DNA from: JBOHUC01 sp050733935
GTDB taxonomy: Bacteria; Eisenbacteria; RBG-16-71-46; DASYSL01
Assembly (NCBI GenBank): GCA_050733935.1
Contig: JBOHUC010000176.1
Location: 1-64,000, forward strand
Reading direction: 5' to 3'
DNA length: 64,000 nt
In this document: positions 44,184-51,840 of the stretch, piece by piece
Layout of the letters: each line of letters starts with the position of its first letter
Position numbering within the stretch: position 1 is the first letter of the stretch
The notes under the pieces: generated by a model
What the model saw: the letters and a program-made list of their open reading frames with translations, nothing else
Told to the model about the DNA's origin: nothing
Database searches by the model: none
Made by a program: the position numbers and the translations under genes

Positions 44184-44495
44184 TCAGCCCTCGATCTTGT
44201 AGATCTCCCTCCGACCCCCGTCCACGAGGTCGTGGTAGCCCTTCATGATGTTCTCGAACTCCTTCATGTCCTGCTCGTTGTGGCCGTTCCCGGACATCAT
44301 CTCCTCGAACGCATCCATGCTCTTGACCTCCATCTCGGACACGAGCGTCCAGTAACGCTCGGCGCTGAGGTCGGTCATGATCTTCATTTTGGGCATGCCC
44401 ATCTTGTCCATGAGCTTCGACATTGCGACGAACTTCTCGACCAGCGGGCGAACCTTGCCCGGCTTGCAGTACATGATCTCCCGGACGAGCAGCAT
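44184..44495 (-). CDS. Small ABM/NIPSNAP-like ferredoxin-fold protein
   Basis: 103 residues from ATG 44495 (AAGGAGA site). MLLVREIMYCKPGKVRPLVEKF at the start and YWTLVSEMEVKSMDAFEEMM in the middle fit the dimeric alpha-beta barrel fold, the group that includes ABM monooxygenases, NIPSNAP and EthD-like proteins. The repeated K-x-M run in the middle (KLMDKMGMPKMKIM) is unusual. Third gene of the DUF3300-DUF2950 operon, 23 bases after DUF2950. An active site cannot be named. Confidence 0.68.
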   Translation of the reverse strand: MLLVREIMYCKPGKVRPLVEKFVAMSKLMDKMGMPKMKIMTDLSAERYWTLVSEMEVKSMDAFEEMMSGNGHNEQDMKEFENIMKGYHDLVDGGRREIYKIEG

Positions 44496-44518
44496 GCTGT
44501 CTCCTTTCTCAGGTTTTC

Positions 44519-45454
44519 CTACTCGGGCACTGCTTTCCAGGTGTTGTCCGGATCGAACGAGGTCATGGCAGCCACCACAGCATCCGTCTCCTCGCCCAGA
44601 TCCTTCTGATAGACGACATCGTCCTGATTCACGATGAACGTCATGACACCACTGTTCCCCGGATCGGAGGGCCACGCGACGAGCGCAAAGCCCTTCGTGA
44701 GCACTCCGTTCGTGAAGTACTCGCGCGCTCCGCCCCGCGCATTTGAGCCCTGACGGTAGAGCATCCGGTACCGGTAACCGTGATAGGCCATCCCCTGCAC
44801 CGCGCGATAGCCTTCGGCCGCGGCATCTCCCACGAACGGTCCCGCCGGGCTCGGCGGCTCATCGCCCGCGGTCGGCCAGTAGAGACCGTTCTGTCGGCCT
44901 TCGTCGCTCATGAGCTTCAAGGCGTAGATTCCCGCGGGGTCGCCGTCGTGGCCGGTCGATGCGTACTCCTTCTGTGCATCCACGAATCCGTGCGCCACTG
45001 CGATCGCGCCGAGCTCGTTCCGGCCGATGCGGCGGAACGCAATCTCATCGGTTCCCGCCTTGCCATCGAAATACCAGCGGCCACCCCGCTGCACGATGGG
45101 CACGGGGAGCGGCCAGTCCTGCTCGCCGACGATGAGCGTTCGTTTGTCCGCCCCGTCTTCGACCAGAGAGTGCTTTGCCCGGTACGCATCGAGAAACGCG
45201 TCCCGATCCGATCCGTCCTGCACGGGATCCCCGGTGGAGATCAGGTCCTCGCTGCCGGGCCCGAACAGCGTCGCGGACCTTTCCCGGTCGTGCGCCTCGA
45301 GGGCTGCGACCAGGGCGTCCACAGCCGCTTCGGGAGTCGCGAACGATTCGTGCGCTCCCGATCCCCCGCCGGATCCCGAGCAGCCCGTGAGCGTGATGAT
45401 CGCGATCAACGCAATCGCTGGAACGCTGAGAACCGCGAAGCCTTTGCGTGCCAT
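44519..45454 (-). CDS. DUF2950-family lipoprotein
   Basis: 311 residues from ATG 45454 with a near-perfect AGGAGGTGATC upstream. The lipobox is TLTGC (Cys24). Family features: FATPEAAVDALVAALEAHD near the start, RIGRNELGAIAVAHGFVDAQKEYAS, GLYWPTAGDEPPSPAGPF, YHGYRYRMLYRQGSNA and FALVAWPSDPGNSGVMTFIVN. DUF2950 nearly always follows DUF3300, as here (9 bases apart). The pair is thought of as an envelope module of unknown biochemical role. Confidence 0.9.
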   Translation of the reverse strand: MARKGFAVLSVPAIALIAIITLTGCSGSGGGSGAHESFATPEAAVDALVAALEAHDRERSATLFGPGSEDLISTGDPVQDGSDRDAFLDAYRAKHSLVEDGADKRTLIVGEQDWPLPVPIVQRGGRWYFDGKAGTDEIAFRRIGRNELGAIAVAHGFVDAQKEYASTGHDGDPAGIYALKLMSDEGRQNGLYWPTAGDEPPSPAGPFVGDAAAEGYRAVQGMAYHGYRYRMLYRQGSNARGGAREYFTNGVLTKGFALVAWPSDPGNSGVMTFIVNQDDVVYQKDLGEETDAVVAAMTSFDPDNTWKAVPE

Positions 45455-45463
45455 GATCACCTC

Positions 45464-47122
45464 CTATCGTCCGCGGCGGCCGCCACCGCCGCCGGTCCGC
45501 GTGCTCGATTGCGTTCCGCTGGAGTGCGTTCCACTGGAGGAAGAGCTCTGCCGCCCGCGCGCGCTCGCCGCGCGATCGGCCGAACCGTGATTGACGCCCC
45601 CGACCGCGGTGTTGTCCGTGTGCCGGGTGGGACGGGACTTCACGACCTGGGGTTGCGTCGATGCCGACTGGGCCGGACGGGAGGACGCCGATTGCGCCGG
45701 ACGCAATGCGGATTCGGATCTGCGCGGAGTCGACTGCCCTGCGTACCCGCGATCCGTCTGTCCCCCGCGGGACGATGCGGTCTTCGTCGAAACCGTGGAG
45801 CGGCCCGGAGTCGCCTTGGACGTAGCCCCTCCGGCGCGCGCCTCGCCGACGCGACCGGTCCCCTGCGCATTCGGTTTCGCACCCGCGTACGTGCCCTGCA
45901 CCTTGGGCGCGGCCCTCTTCCCGCCCACATTCGTGCCCGCGCTCGCACCGGCGCGAGAGCGCGAGGCCGCATCGCGCGTCTTCGAATCGGCTCCTGCGTA
46001 GCCGCCTTTTCCCTTCAAGGCTTCCGAGCTCGAGGGACCTTTACGCTTCGGGCCCTTTTTCGCGTCCGCGTTGAGCTGATTGAGTTCCGGGCGATTCGGA
46101 CGCGCCTCTGAGATCGGGCTCTTCGGGTTTGCGCGGTTCCGGTCCCGCGAATTGCCACCCTGGCGGTTCCAGTAATTGTTGTTGCTGTTGATATTGATGT
46201 TCGTGTTGTTGCGCACGTAGACGTTCGGGCGGTTGTAGGCGTGCGCGGGATAGAAACCACCGCCGTAAACCGGCCGGTACGGGTACGGCGGGTAGTACGG
46301 CATCGGGTGACCCCACATGCCTCCGTAGTACGACGGCCCATAGTAGTCGTCGTGATCGAAGACCTCTGCAACCATGATTCCCATCCCAAACCCGAGCAGG
46401 GCGCCCGCGAGCGCCGAGCCGTCGTCGTCGTCTGAGTCGTTGGACGAGGAGCTCGGCGGCGGACTCGAAGTCTGCGGCGCGTAGGCCGCCACCGGATCGT
46501 AGGTCGGTACGTAGACGACCTGCGGGCTCGGCGGCGAAACCGTGATGACCTCCTGGCCGCCTTCTTCTTTGGTCTCGACCTTCATCTTGTCGGAGCTCGC
46601 GAGCGTTCCGACGCTCTGCGCCTGCGCGCGCAGCCGTTGCACCGCGTCCATCACGCCCTGCTGGTCGTTGACGTAGGCCTGGCCGACCTCCTCCGTCCAG
46701 CTCAAGTTCATGCACATCTGGTCGATCACGCTCGGCGCCTGGATCAACCCGCGGACCGGAACCGTGAAGCCCGCCTTCTCGGCGGCGTCTTCGAGCGCCT
46801 TGCCCTCGAGATTCGGGTTCGCAATGAGCCAGTTACCGGCGTCGAGAACCTCCTGCGGATTGGTGGCCGCCGTGAGGACCTGGAGCAGGACCGGATCCGG
46901 GTAGAGGGCGACGGGAGCGAGCAGCTCTTCCATCGCCTCGGGCGTCCACGTCGTGCTCGTGGCGACGAGCGTCTCGGACGGCTCGTCCGAGGTCTGAGAC
47001 GTGGCAGAAGTCGCCTGCGTGGAGGACGTCTCTTTCCCCTTGCTGCACGCAGCGAACAGGACGAGAGCCGAGGCTGCGACTGCGAGCCTGATCGGACGTC
47101 CGTACGGTGAAGCGCCTGGCAT
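45464..47122 (-). CDS. DUF3300-family lipoprotein
   Basis: 552 residues, AGGAGG site 9 bases before the ATG. The lipobox is LFAAC (Cys26). The conserved part is about 60-290: EAMEELLAPVALYPDPVLLQVLTAAT, GLIQAPSVIDQMCMNLSWTEEVGQAYVNDQQGVMDAVQRLR, and VVYVPTYDPVAAYAP. Then come a Ser/Asp linker, a glycine-rich hydrophobic stretch, a His/Tyr-rich DDYYGPSYYGGMW run, and a basic low-complexity tail of about 200 residues ending in Arg/Gly. The long tail could bind polyanions or wall polymers (inference). First gene of the operon. Confidence 0.9.
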   Translation of the reverse strand: MPGASPYGRPIRLAVAASALVLFAACSKGKETSSTQATSATSQTSDEPSETLVATSTTWTPEAMEELLAPVALYPDPVLLQVLTAATNPQEVLDAGNWLIANPNLEGKALEDAAEKAGFTVPVRGLIQAPSVIDQMCMNLSWTEEVGQAYVNDQQGVMDAVQRLRAQAQSVGTLASSDKMKVETKEEGGQEVITVSPPSPQVVYVPTYDPVAAYAPQTSSPPPSSSSNDSDDDDGSALAGALLGFGMGIMVAEVFDHDDYYGPSYYGGMWGHPMPYYPPYPYRPVYGGGFYPAHAYNRPNVYVRNNTNININSNNNYWNRQGGNSRDRNRANPKSPISEARPNRPELNQLNADAKKGPKRKGPSSSEALKGKGGYAGADSKTRDAASRSRAGASAGTNVGGKRAAPKVQGTYAGAKPNAQGTGRVGEARAGGATSKATPGRSTVSTKTASSRGGQTDRGYAGQSTPRRSESALRPAQSASSRPAQSASTQPQVVKSRPTRHTDNTAVGGVNHGSADRAASARGRQSSSSSGTHSSGTQSSTRTGGGGGRRGR

Positions 47123-47491
47123 TTTTGCGGCCCTCCTGAGGCGTACACCGACTCCTGAGCACCTCGAATCGGCGAACCTTCCTGGTCGTGAGCTTCGTTC
47201 TCCTCGGGGTGGGACGGGATCGAGGGGGCTGATCTGATCGACTTCGGGGATCGGACTCGGGACCGAGCCCGATCGTACTCCGGATGGTGCCCTGTGTCCC
47301 CGCTCGACTTCCGGGCGGCCGACCTCGGCTCAATTCTCTGCCGCACAAAAGGTTAGAAAAACGTCAGAGCGGCTTTCCCCCGCCCCGACGAGACGCGCTG
47401 GGTTCGAAAGTGGACGCGGGCGAGCACTTCCGCAAAGTAGAGTAGTGGACCGGTACCGAGACGGACGAGGATCCGCCCCCCGAGGAGTCCC
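47123..47491. other. 369-base divergent intergenic region
   Basis: It lies between the DUF3300 operon and the sigma/kinase pair. Both genes have ribosome-binding sites at its edges. No frame with a site, no strong hairpin and no confident promoter boxes were found in it. Confidence 0.4.
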
Positions 47492-48094
47492 GTGAATCGA
47501 CCGACTTCCAGTGGTACCCAGGTTTCGTCCGACGCGCTTCTCCTCACGACTGATCTCCTCCGGCGAGCGAAAGACGGGGATCGCGGAGCGCTCGATGCCT
47601 TGATCGCGCGCTACCTCCCCCGTCTCGAGCGCTGGGCGCGGGGACGACTCCCGCTCTCCGCACGCTCCCTGCTCGACACCTCGGACCTCGTTCACGAGAC
47701 GCTGTTACGCGTCATCCAGGGTCTCGGGGGCATCGAGGTTCGCGGCCCGGGAGGATTCCAGGCCTATGTTCGCCATGCCGTGCTCAATCGTATAAGGGAT
47801 GAAGTGCGCTGGGCGGCTCGCCGGCCCGGCCCGGAGGGCGTCCCTGAGACACTCGCCGATCCGGCTCCGTCCCCGGTGGAGCACGCGATCGGCGCCGAAG
47901 TTCTCGATCGCTACGAGCGTGCGCTCGCGTCACTCGAGCCGGAGGAGCGAGAGTTGCTCCATTTGCGGATCGAGCTTGCGTTCGACTACCAGGAGATCGC
48001 GTCCATGACCGGACGGCCGAGCCGTGACGCGGTGCGGATGGCGGTTCAGCGCGCGCTCGCGCGCCTGGCCGAGGCAATGGGCCATGCCCGCTGA
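47492..48094 (+). CDS. ECF-type sigma factor linked to a Ser/Thr kinase
   Basis: 200 residues, GTG start with GAGGAG upstream. Region 2 has DGDRGALDALIARYLPRLERWARGRL, then LLDTSDLVHETLLRVIQGL and the promoter-melting part; region 4 has ELLHLRIELAFDYQEIASMTGR and AVRMAVQRALARLAEAM. The SLLDTSDLVHE form marks the ECF branch whose members are encoded beside protein kinases and have no ordinary anti-sigma factor. The kinase gene overlaps its end by 11 bases, so kinase control of this sigma factor by phosphorylation is the likely model (family knowledge plus context). Confidence 0.88.
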   Translation: MNRPTSSGTQVSSDALLLTTDLLRRAKDGDRGALDALIARYLPRLERWARGRLPLSARSLLDTSDLVHETLLRVIQGLGGIEVRGPGGFQAYVRHAVLNRIRDEVRWAARRPGPEGVPETLADPAPSPVEHAIGAEVLDRYERALASLEPEERELLHLRIELAFDYQEIASMTGRPSRDAVRMAVQRALARLAEAMGHAR

Positions 48095-49832
48095 TCGCGA
48101 CCCGGTCGAGGATCTGCTGGCCGCAGTGTCCGACGGGCATCCCGTCGACTGGGCCGCCGCTTCGCGCGACTTCGAGCTGGATGGCCGCATGCGACTCGAC
48201 GCGCTTCAGGAAGTGTCGCGCATCGCCGACTTCAACCGTCGCTTGCAAGAGGAGGCGACGGGCGGGCCCATGCCCGAGCGATGGGGAGAGCTCCTCCTCC
48301 TCGAGCGCATCGGCACGGGCGCGAACGCCGAAGTCCTCCGCGCATGGGACCCCGCGCTGCACCGCGAAGTCGCCCTCAAGCTCCTCCCGGCAGGAGTCGA
48401 GGACACGCAGCTCCTCGAAGAGGGACGCGCCGCAGCCCGCATCCGCCATCCGCACGTCGCCGCCGTCCACGGAATCGATCGTCGCAATGGACGCCTCGGA
48501 ATGTGGATGGAGCTCGTTCGCGGGCGGAACCTCGAGCAGGAAGTGCGTGCGCGCGGACCGCTCACGCCCGGGGAAACGACACGCCTCGGGCGCGAGATCG
48601 CCTCCGCCCTCGTGGCGGTGCATGCGGCGGGTCTCCTCCATCGCGACGTCAAGCCCGCGAACATCGTGCACGATGCAGAGGGACGCTACGTCCTCACAGA
48701 CTTCGGACTGGGCGTGAGCCAGGACGACGCCGCGCGCGGCGCGGCCGGGTCCGCCGGAACGCCGATGTATATGGCGCCCGAGTTGCTCACGGGTGCGTCC
48801 CCTTCGGAACCATCTGATGTCTACGGGCTCGGGCTCGTGCTGTGGTTTGCGCTCGCGGGGCGCCACCCGTTTCCGGCCGAGGCTCTGCCGCACCTCGCGA
48901 AAGCTGCCGCCGTCGGACCGAAGCCCGCGCTGCGGGAAATCCGGACTGACGTGCCGCACGGGCTCCTCGAAATCGTCGAGCGGGCGATCGCGTCCGATCC
49001 CGCGTTGCGCACCTCTCAGGCCCGCGCCGTGTCGAACGCGCTCGACGGGCTCGCCGTTCCGGGGGACGGGCGCACCGTATCGGATCGACCGCGTCGCGTT
49101 TCGCCGGTGGTTCTCGTTTCGCTGGTCGCGGCGGCCGCGGCCGCGGCCGCGATCACGACCACACTCCTGCGTACGCGGAAGCCCGCGACCGTGCCCGTCG
49201 TCGCGCCGGCCGGACCCGCATCGCCGTCATCCCCGTCGTCCCCGGCACCCGTCACGACGTACGCCGTGCAGGCCTCGTTCCTTCGTCATGACGCACGCGG
49301 TGAAGCGCGGCTCGTCAGCGGGGATCGCGTGAAGCCCGGCGACCGATTGTCTCTCGAATTCCACGCCACGCGCGCCGCGTGGGTGTACGTGCTCGACGAA
49401 GACGAGCGCGGCGAGCGCTACCTCCTCTTTCCGCAGCCGCTCTTCGACACGCCGAACCCGCTCGCTGCGGACTCGGTGTACCGGCTCCCGGGCGCGATCG
49501 GCGGACGCGATCAGGGCTGGACCGTGACGAGTCGCGGAGGACGCGAGTACCTCCTCGTGGTCGCGAGTCCCGAGCCCGTTTCCGAGCTCGAGGCCGAGCT
49601 CCACCGCCTTCCGGCTCCGCGACCGGGACGGCCGATCGAATACGCCACGGTCGGGGAGACCTCCGTGGAACGCCTGCGCGGCATCGGAGGCGTCTCTCCC
49701 GTGCCTTCCGGACCCTCACGCCCCGCAGGTCCCACGCCTGCATTCGCACGCTTCCGCGCCCTCGCCGGACGGGAAGGCGAAGTCAGCGGCGTCTGGGTGC
49801 GGCAGATCTCCCTCGAAAACCCCACCCGCTAG
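48084..49832 (+). CDS. Transmembrane Ser/Thr protein kinase with DUF4384-like outer domain
   Basis: 582 residues from ATG 48084. Kinase domain about 68-325: glycine loop IGTGANAEVLRA, catalytic Lys99 in VALKLL, HRD at 186-188 (LLHRDVKPANIV), DFG at 206-208, APE at 231-233. All key residues are present, so it should be active. One membrane span at 341-362 is followed by a Pro/Ser linker and an outer domain with RLSLEFHATRAAWVYVLDEDERGERYLLFPQP, the DUF4384 pattern. No PASTA repeats. It presumably passes an envelope signal to the sigma factor encoded just upstream. Confidence 0.9.
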   Translation: MPADRDPVEDLLAAVSDGHPVDWAAASRDFELDGRMRLDALQEVSRIADFNRRLQEEATGGPMPERWGELLLLERIGTGANAEVLRAWDPALHREVALKLLPAGVEDTQLLEEGRAAARIRHPHVAAVHGIDRRNGRLGMWMELVRGRNLEQEVRARGPLTPGETTRLGREIASALVAVHAAGLLHRDVKPANIVHDAEGRYVLTDFGLGVSQDDAARGAAGSAGTPMYMAPELLTGASPSEPSDVYGLGLVLWFALAGRHPFPAEALPHLAKAAAVGPKPALREIRTDVPHGLLEIVERAIASDPALRTSQARAVSNALDGLAVPGDGRTVSDRPRRVSPVVLVSLVAAAAAAAAITTTLLRTRKPATVPVVAPAGPASPSSPSSPAPVTTYAVQASFLRHDARGEARLVSGDRVKPGDRLSLEFHATRAAWVYVLDEDERGERYLLFPQPLFDTPNPLAADSVYRLPGAIGGRDQGWTVTSRGGREYLLVVASPEPVSELEAELHRLPAPRPGRPIEYATVGETSVERLRGIGGVSPVPSGPSRPAGPTPAFARFRALAGREGEVSGVWVRQISLENPTR

Positions 49833-49869
49833 AGCTTTCACATCTGAGGAAGCTGACGAATCGCGTTCC

Positions 49870-50805
49870 TTATTCCGAGTCGCGTCCTGAGGGTCCGTAC
49901 AGGCGGCGCGCCGTCATGAGGTGGCGCATCGCTTCGGATTTCCGGCCGTGCGTCTCGAGGAGCAGTCCGAGATTGTAGTGCGCGTCGGCCGAGTCGGGGT
50001 CGAGATCGATCACGCGCCGGTACGCGAGGATCGCCTCCTCGGCGCGGCCACGATCTTCGAGCAGGACTCCGAGATTGAAGTGGCACGTCGAGTCCTCGGG
50101 CGTGCACCGCACGGCCTCGCGATACTGCGCCTCCGCGCGTCCGAGCTCGCCCGCCTCGTGCTCGAGGCGCCCGAGATTGAGATGCGCGTCGCCGAAATCG
50201 GGATCGAGCTCGATCGCCTGGAGATAGGCCTGCCGGGCCTCGAGCGAAGACCGGCTCTCGAGCTCGCAGCCGAGATGGAACCACTGCTCGGCCGTGAACG
50301 GAGAGGTGCCGCGATCCTCGAGCGTCGCCACTCCGTGGCGCGCGGCCGGGGCCGCCCGGGCGTGCGGCTCGACCGACTCCACGAGCCCGAACTCGACGCG
50401 CGCCGCGGGCGCGCTCTCCTCCGGAGTGTCCCCGCCCGCGAGCTCGGCCATCTCGGCCGCATCGAAGTTGAGCAGGAACTGTCCCGAGTCGGGCTGCCAG
50501 CGCGCGCTGCCATCCCATGCGATCGCCCGATCGCCGTCGGCATAGATCGTGATGCTCGTGAGTGGAAGGTCGCTCGTGAGCTGCCGCCGGAGCGAAGTCC
50601 AGATGCGACGGAGCCGGCGCGCGGGAACGCCGGCTTCGAGAAGACCGCGAGTCGTCTTGAGCAGGAGCAGGTGATGGAACTCGAACTCGAGCCGGCCGCC
50701 CGCTCCGCGCAGCGGCACGATCTCGCCCAGACGGGCGTAGGTCCGGATCTGATCCTCGCTGACTTCGAGAATCTTGGCCGCATCCCGTGTGGAGAAGCGC
50801 TTCAT
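49870..50805 (-). CDS. MerR-like HTH plus TPR protein, downstream of Ku
   Basis: 311 residues. The N-terminal 75 residues are a MerR-type winged helix (RFSTRDAAKILEVSEDQIRTYARLGEI, then EFHHLLLLKTTRGLLEAGV). A middle part of about 70 residues reads as strands (SITIYADGDRAIAWDGSARW). The C-terminal part, about 165-300, has four TPR units (AEQWFHLGCELE, GDAHLNLGRLEHEAGELGRAEAQYREAV and two more). It follows Ku by 25 bases and is probably cotranscribed. DNA binding plus protein docking fits a regulator or recruitment factor; any link to end joining is by context only. Confidence 0.78.
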   Translation of the reverse strand: MKRFSTRDAAKILEVSEDQIRTYARLGEIVPLRGAGGRLEFEFHHLLLLKTTRGLLEAGVPARRLRRIWTSLRRQLTSDLPLTSITIYADGDRAIAWDGSARWQPDSGQFLLNFDAAEMAELAGGDTPEESAPAARVEFGLVESVEPHARAAPAARHGVATLEDRGTSPFTAEQWFHLGCELESRSSLEARQAYLQAIELDPDFGDAHLNLGRLEHEAGELGRAEAQYREAVRCTPEDSTCHFNLGVLLEDRGRAEEAILAYRRVIDLDPDSADAHYNLGLLLETHGRKSEAMRHLMTARRLYGPSGRDSE

Positions 50806-50830
50806 CGCGTCCTTGCTCCGCTACGTGCGG

Positions 50831-51709
50831 TTACCGGGAACCTGCTCTCTTCTCCTTGGCGGCCGGCGCCTGCGTGGAAGCCGCCGCGCGCTTCGCCTTC
50901 GCGGGCGTCTTCTCCTCGCCCGAAGCCCCCTTCGACGCGCGGCCCTCGAGACTCTGCTTGAGCGCGTCCATGAGGTCGATGACCTGCGTGCGCTGGACCT
51001 GCGGTCCGAGCGCTGTCACTTCCTTGCCCTCCACCTTCTGCTCGACGGCCGAGAGCACGCGGTCGCGGTAGTCGTCGTGGTACTTCTCGGGCTCGAATTT
51101 CTTCCCGGTGAGCTCCTGGATGAGACGGAGCGCGAGATCGAGCTCGCCGGTCTTGACCGTGGCCTTTTGCCCCTTCTCGATCTCGCTGAAGTCCCGGACT
51201 TCGTCGGCGAAGTACATCGTGTGGAGCATGAGTCCGTCCTGCGCGGCGCGGATGATGACCAGGTTCTCCTTGCCCCGCATCACGAACTTCGCGAGCGCGA
51301 CCCGTCCGGTCTTGTTCATCGCGTCGACAAGAAGCCGGTATGCTTTGTCTCCGCCCTTGTCGGGGCCCAGGTAGTAGGTCTTCTCGAAGTAGATCGGGTC
51401 CACCTGGTCGAGCGGCACGAACTCGGCGATGTCGATCGACTGCGAGGCTTCGCCTTCGAGGCCCTTCAACTCCTCGTCGGTGAAGCGCACGTATTGATCC
51501 TTCGAGAACTCGTAACCCTTGACGAGTGTCGAACGATCGAGCACTTCGTTGCACGTCGGGCAGACCTGCTGCTGCTTGATCCGCCCACCGCACTTCACGT
51601 GCAGCAGGTTGAACGCCACGCCGCCCGAGGATGCGGCGGTGAACATCTTGACGGGGATCGAGACCAGCCCGAACGAAAGCGTGCCCGATCCGATCGAGTG
51701 TGCTGGCAT
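50831..51709 (-). CDS. ku: Ku DNA end-binding protein
   Basis: 292 residues, usual bacterial length. Starts at MPAHSIGSGTLSFGLVSIPVKM, the conserved start of prokaryotic Ku. HVKCGGRIKQQQVCPTC with a second Cys pair resembles the zinc-finger-like insert region. PIYFEKTYYLGPDKGG and KTGRVALAKFVMRGKENLVIIR lie in the core barrel that encircles DNA. The last 40 residues are Lys/Ala-rich, like the extended tails that help recruit LigD and bind DNA. It is divergent from ligD across 131 bases, the classic two-component NHEJ arrangement. Confidence 0.95.
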   Translation of the reverse strand: MPAHSIGSGTLSFGLVSIPVKMFTAASSGGVAFNLLHVKCGGRIKQQQVCPTCNEVLDRSTLVKGYEFSKDQYVRFTDEELKGLEGEASQSIDIAEFVPLDQVDPIYFEKTYYLGPDKGGDKAYRLLVDAMNKTGRVALAKFVMRGKENLVIIRAAQDGLMLHTMYFADEVRDFSEIEKGQKATVKTGELDLALRLIQELTGKKFEPEKYHDDYRDRVLSAVEQKVEGKEVTALGPQVQRTQVIDLMDALKQSLEGRASKGASGEEKTPAKAKRAAASTQAPAAKEKRAGSR

Positions 51710-51840
51710 ACGGTGGGGCCTCCGGGTGAAAGGACTCGAAAAAGCCTAACATCCATCTCTGGTACACTCAACACCACCTCCGGTAACGAACGACGAGCCA
51801 TACGCTTGTCGCACCGGGGGCGCCGTCCGAGGCCGATCGC

